Below are positions 63,422 to 64,000 of a stretch of 64,000 nt of DNA, piece after piece. The translations under genes were made by a program, and so were the position numbers. The DNA comes from Bacteroides sp. M10 (lineage in GTDB: Bacteria; Bacteroidota; Bacteroidia; Bacteroidales; Bacteroidaceae), in contig NZ_CP060488.1 of assembly GCF_014334015.1 (NCBI RefSeq), positions 826,501-890,500 on the forward strand, given 5' to 3'. A model generated the notes under the pieces. That model ran no database searches and was not told the origin of the DNA. It worked only from the letters and a program-made list of their open reading frames with translations. Every line of letters starts with the position of its first letter. The stretch's first letter is position 1.

Positions 63422-64000
63422 ATGAAAGTAGTAGTTATTGGAAGTTCAAACATCGATATGGTTGCACAGGTCAACCATCTCCCGGCACCCGGCGAAACAG
63501 TTGGAGATGCCAATTTCATGCAGTCCCTTGGAGGGAAAGGAGCCAATCAAGCTGTAGCAGCAGCCAGGCTTGGTGGTTCTGTCACATTTATCACTTCTTT
63601 GGGAAATGATATGTATGCGGATATTTTAAAGAAACACTTTAAAAAAGAAGGTATCACTACAGATTACATCATTGATGACGTGAATCACCCCACAGGAACT
63701 GCACTCATCTTTGTTGCCAATAGTGGTGAGAACTGCATAGCAGTGGCCCCCGGAGCCAACTATTCTTTGCTACCCGGATCAATTGCACATTTCTCCGAAG
63801 TAATCGACGCAGCGGACATTATCGTTCTACAAGCTGAAATACCCTATGAAACTAATAAAAATATAGCTCTATTAGCCAGACAAAAAGGCAAAAAAGTACT
63901 GTTTAATCCTGCACCCGCCTGCCTAATTGACGAGGAGCTGATGAAAGCTATTAATATATTAGTTGTCAACGAGTTGGAAGCAGCATTCATTTCCGGTATA
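63422..64000 (+). CDS. Second ribokinase-family kinase (3' end beyond window)
   Basis: The first 193 codons are visible (MKVVVIGSSNIDMVAQVN). LGGKGANQAVAAARLGG matches the ribokinase N-terminal signature; the GAGD catalytic loop would lie beyond the window. The sequence is clearly diverged from the preceding kinase, so this is an old duplicate or a kinase with another substrate, not a repeated fragment. Such pairs occur in Bacteroides ribose/nucleoside-utilisation loci. Confidence 0.92.
   Translation, partial: MKVVVIGSSNIDMVAQVNHLPAPGETVGDANFMQSLGGKGANQAVAAARLGGSVTFITSLGNDMYADILKKHFKKEGITTDYIIDDVNHPTGTALIFVANSGENCIAVAPGANYSLLPGSIAHFSEVIDAADIIVLQAEIPYETNKNIALLARQKGKKVLFNPAPACLIDEELMKAINILVVNELEAAFISGI

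Noticed and set aside
63422..64000. Frameshifted fragment of the preceding ribokinase
   Set aside because: It begins anew at the N-terminal signature with an independent sequence, so it is a separate gene cut by the window edge.

Overview
The window reads as chromosomal DNA of a gut Bacteroides (Bacteroidota). The signs are two SusC/SusD loci with PUL accessory genes, an ECF sigma/FecR pair, HU-related DNA-binding proteins, promoters of the Bacteroides form (TTTG, 19-20 bp, TAnnTTTG), and weak or absent Shine-Dalgarno sequences. I cannot name the species from sequence reading alone.

Layout. (1) 1-3834, minus strand: a tripartite efflux set (MFS permease cut by the window edge, HlyD/EmrA-type adaptor, TolC-type outer-membrane protein). 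(2) 3835-6728: a repeat-rich intergenic region. A tandem array with an exact 22-bp period has been split by a 2.4-kb IS91-type element carrying a Y2 HUH transposase and a tyrosine recombinase. (3) 6884-16260, housekeeping: a DUF4890-like exported protein, a YfhO-family membrane protein, S-adenosylhomocysteinase, a PAS histidine kinase, an S41 protease, a PfkB-family kinase, and two identical tRNA-Asn genes. (4) 16323-41301, polysaccharide utilisation locus 1. The minus-strand operon is susC, susD, a duplicated-domain lipoprotein, two related large exported proteins of unknown activity, a double-SGNH esterase-like protein, a PA14-containing GH3 and an FAD oxidoreductase. It is flanked by a GntR-type regulator with its own promoter and a LacI-type regulator; divergent from the latter is a Na+/solute symporter plus GH43-like gene with a near-ideal LacI-type palindrome in front. 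(5) 41270-44618: comF, an inositol-phosphatase family gene, aldose 1-epimerase and an ECF sigma factor. (6) 44845-58930, polysaccharide utilisation locus 2, minus strand: fecR, then (after a leader holding a palindrome and a 22-codon ORF) a transducer-type susC with an STN domain, susD, a TIM-barrel GH, a BNR/Asp-box protein with a CBM9-like tail, a fimbrillin/FISUMP-like lipoprotein and a DUF5107-TPR protein. The only ECF sigma gene lies at the far end, behind a strong terminator. (7) 59108-64000: two HU-family genes, the first preceded by a second palindrome array with exact 22-bp period; a TPR-like hypothetical gene; and two tandem ribokinase-family genes, the last cut by the window edge.

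How they work together. Each PUL has outer-membrane uptake (SusCD), surface lipoproteins and exported enzymes. PUL1 appears to be controlled by one-component regulators in the cytoplasm. PUL2 appears to be controlled by trans-envelope signalling from SusC through FecR to an ECF sigma factor. The most unusual structural signal is the pair of 22-bp-period palindrome arrays (4155-6728 and 59108-59191). They share an ACTnnAGT core; the period also predicts the exact IS91 junction, with a GAAC target and an oriIS-like hairpin at the left end.
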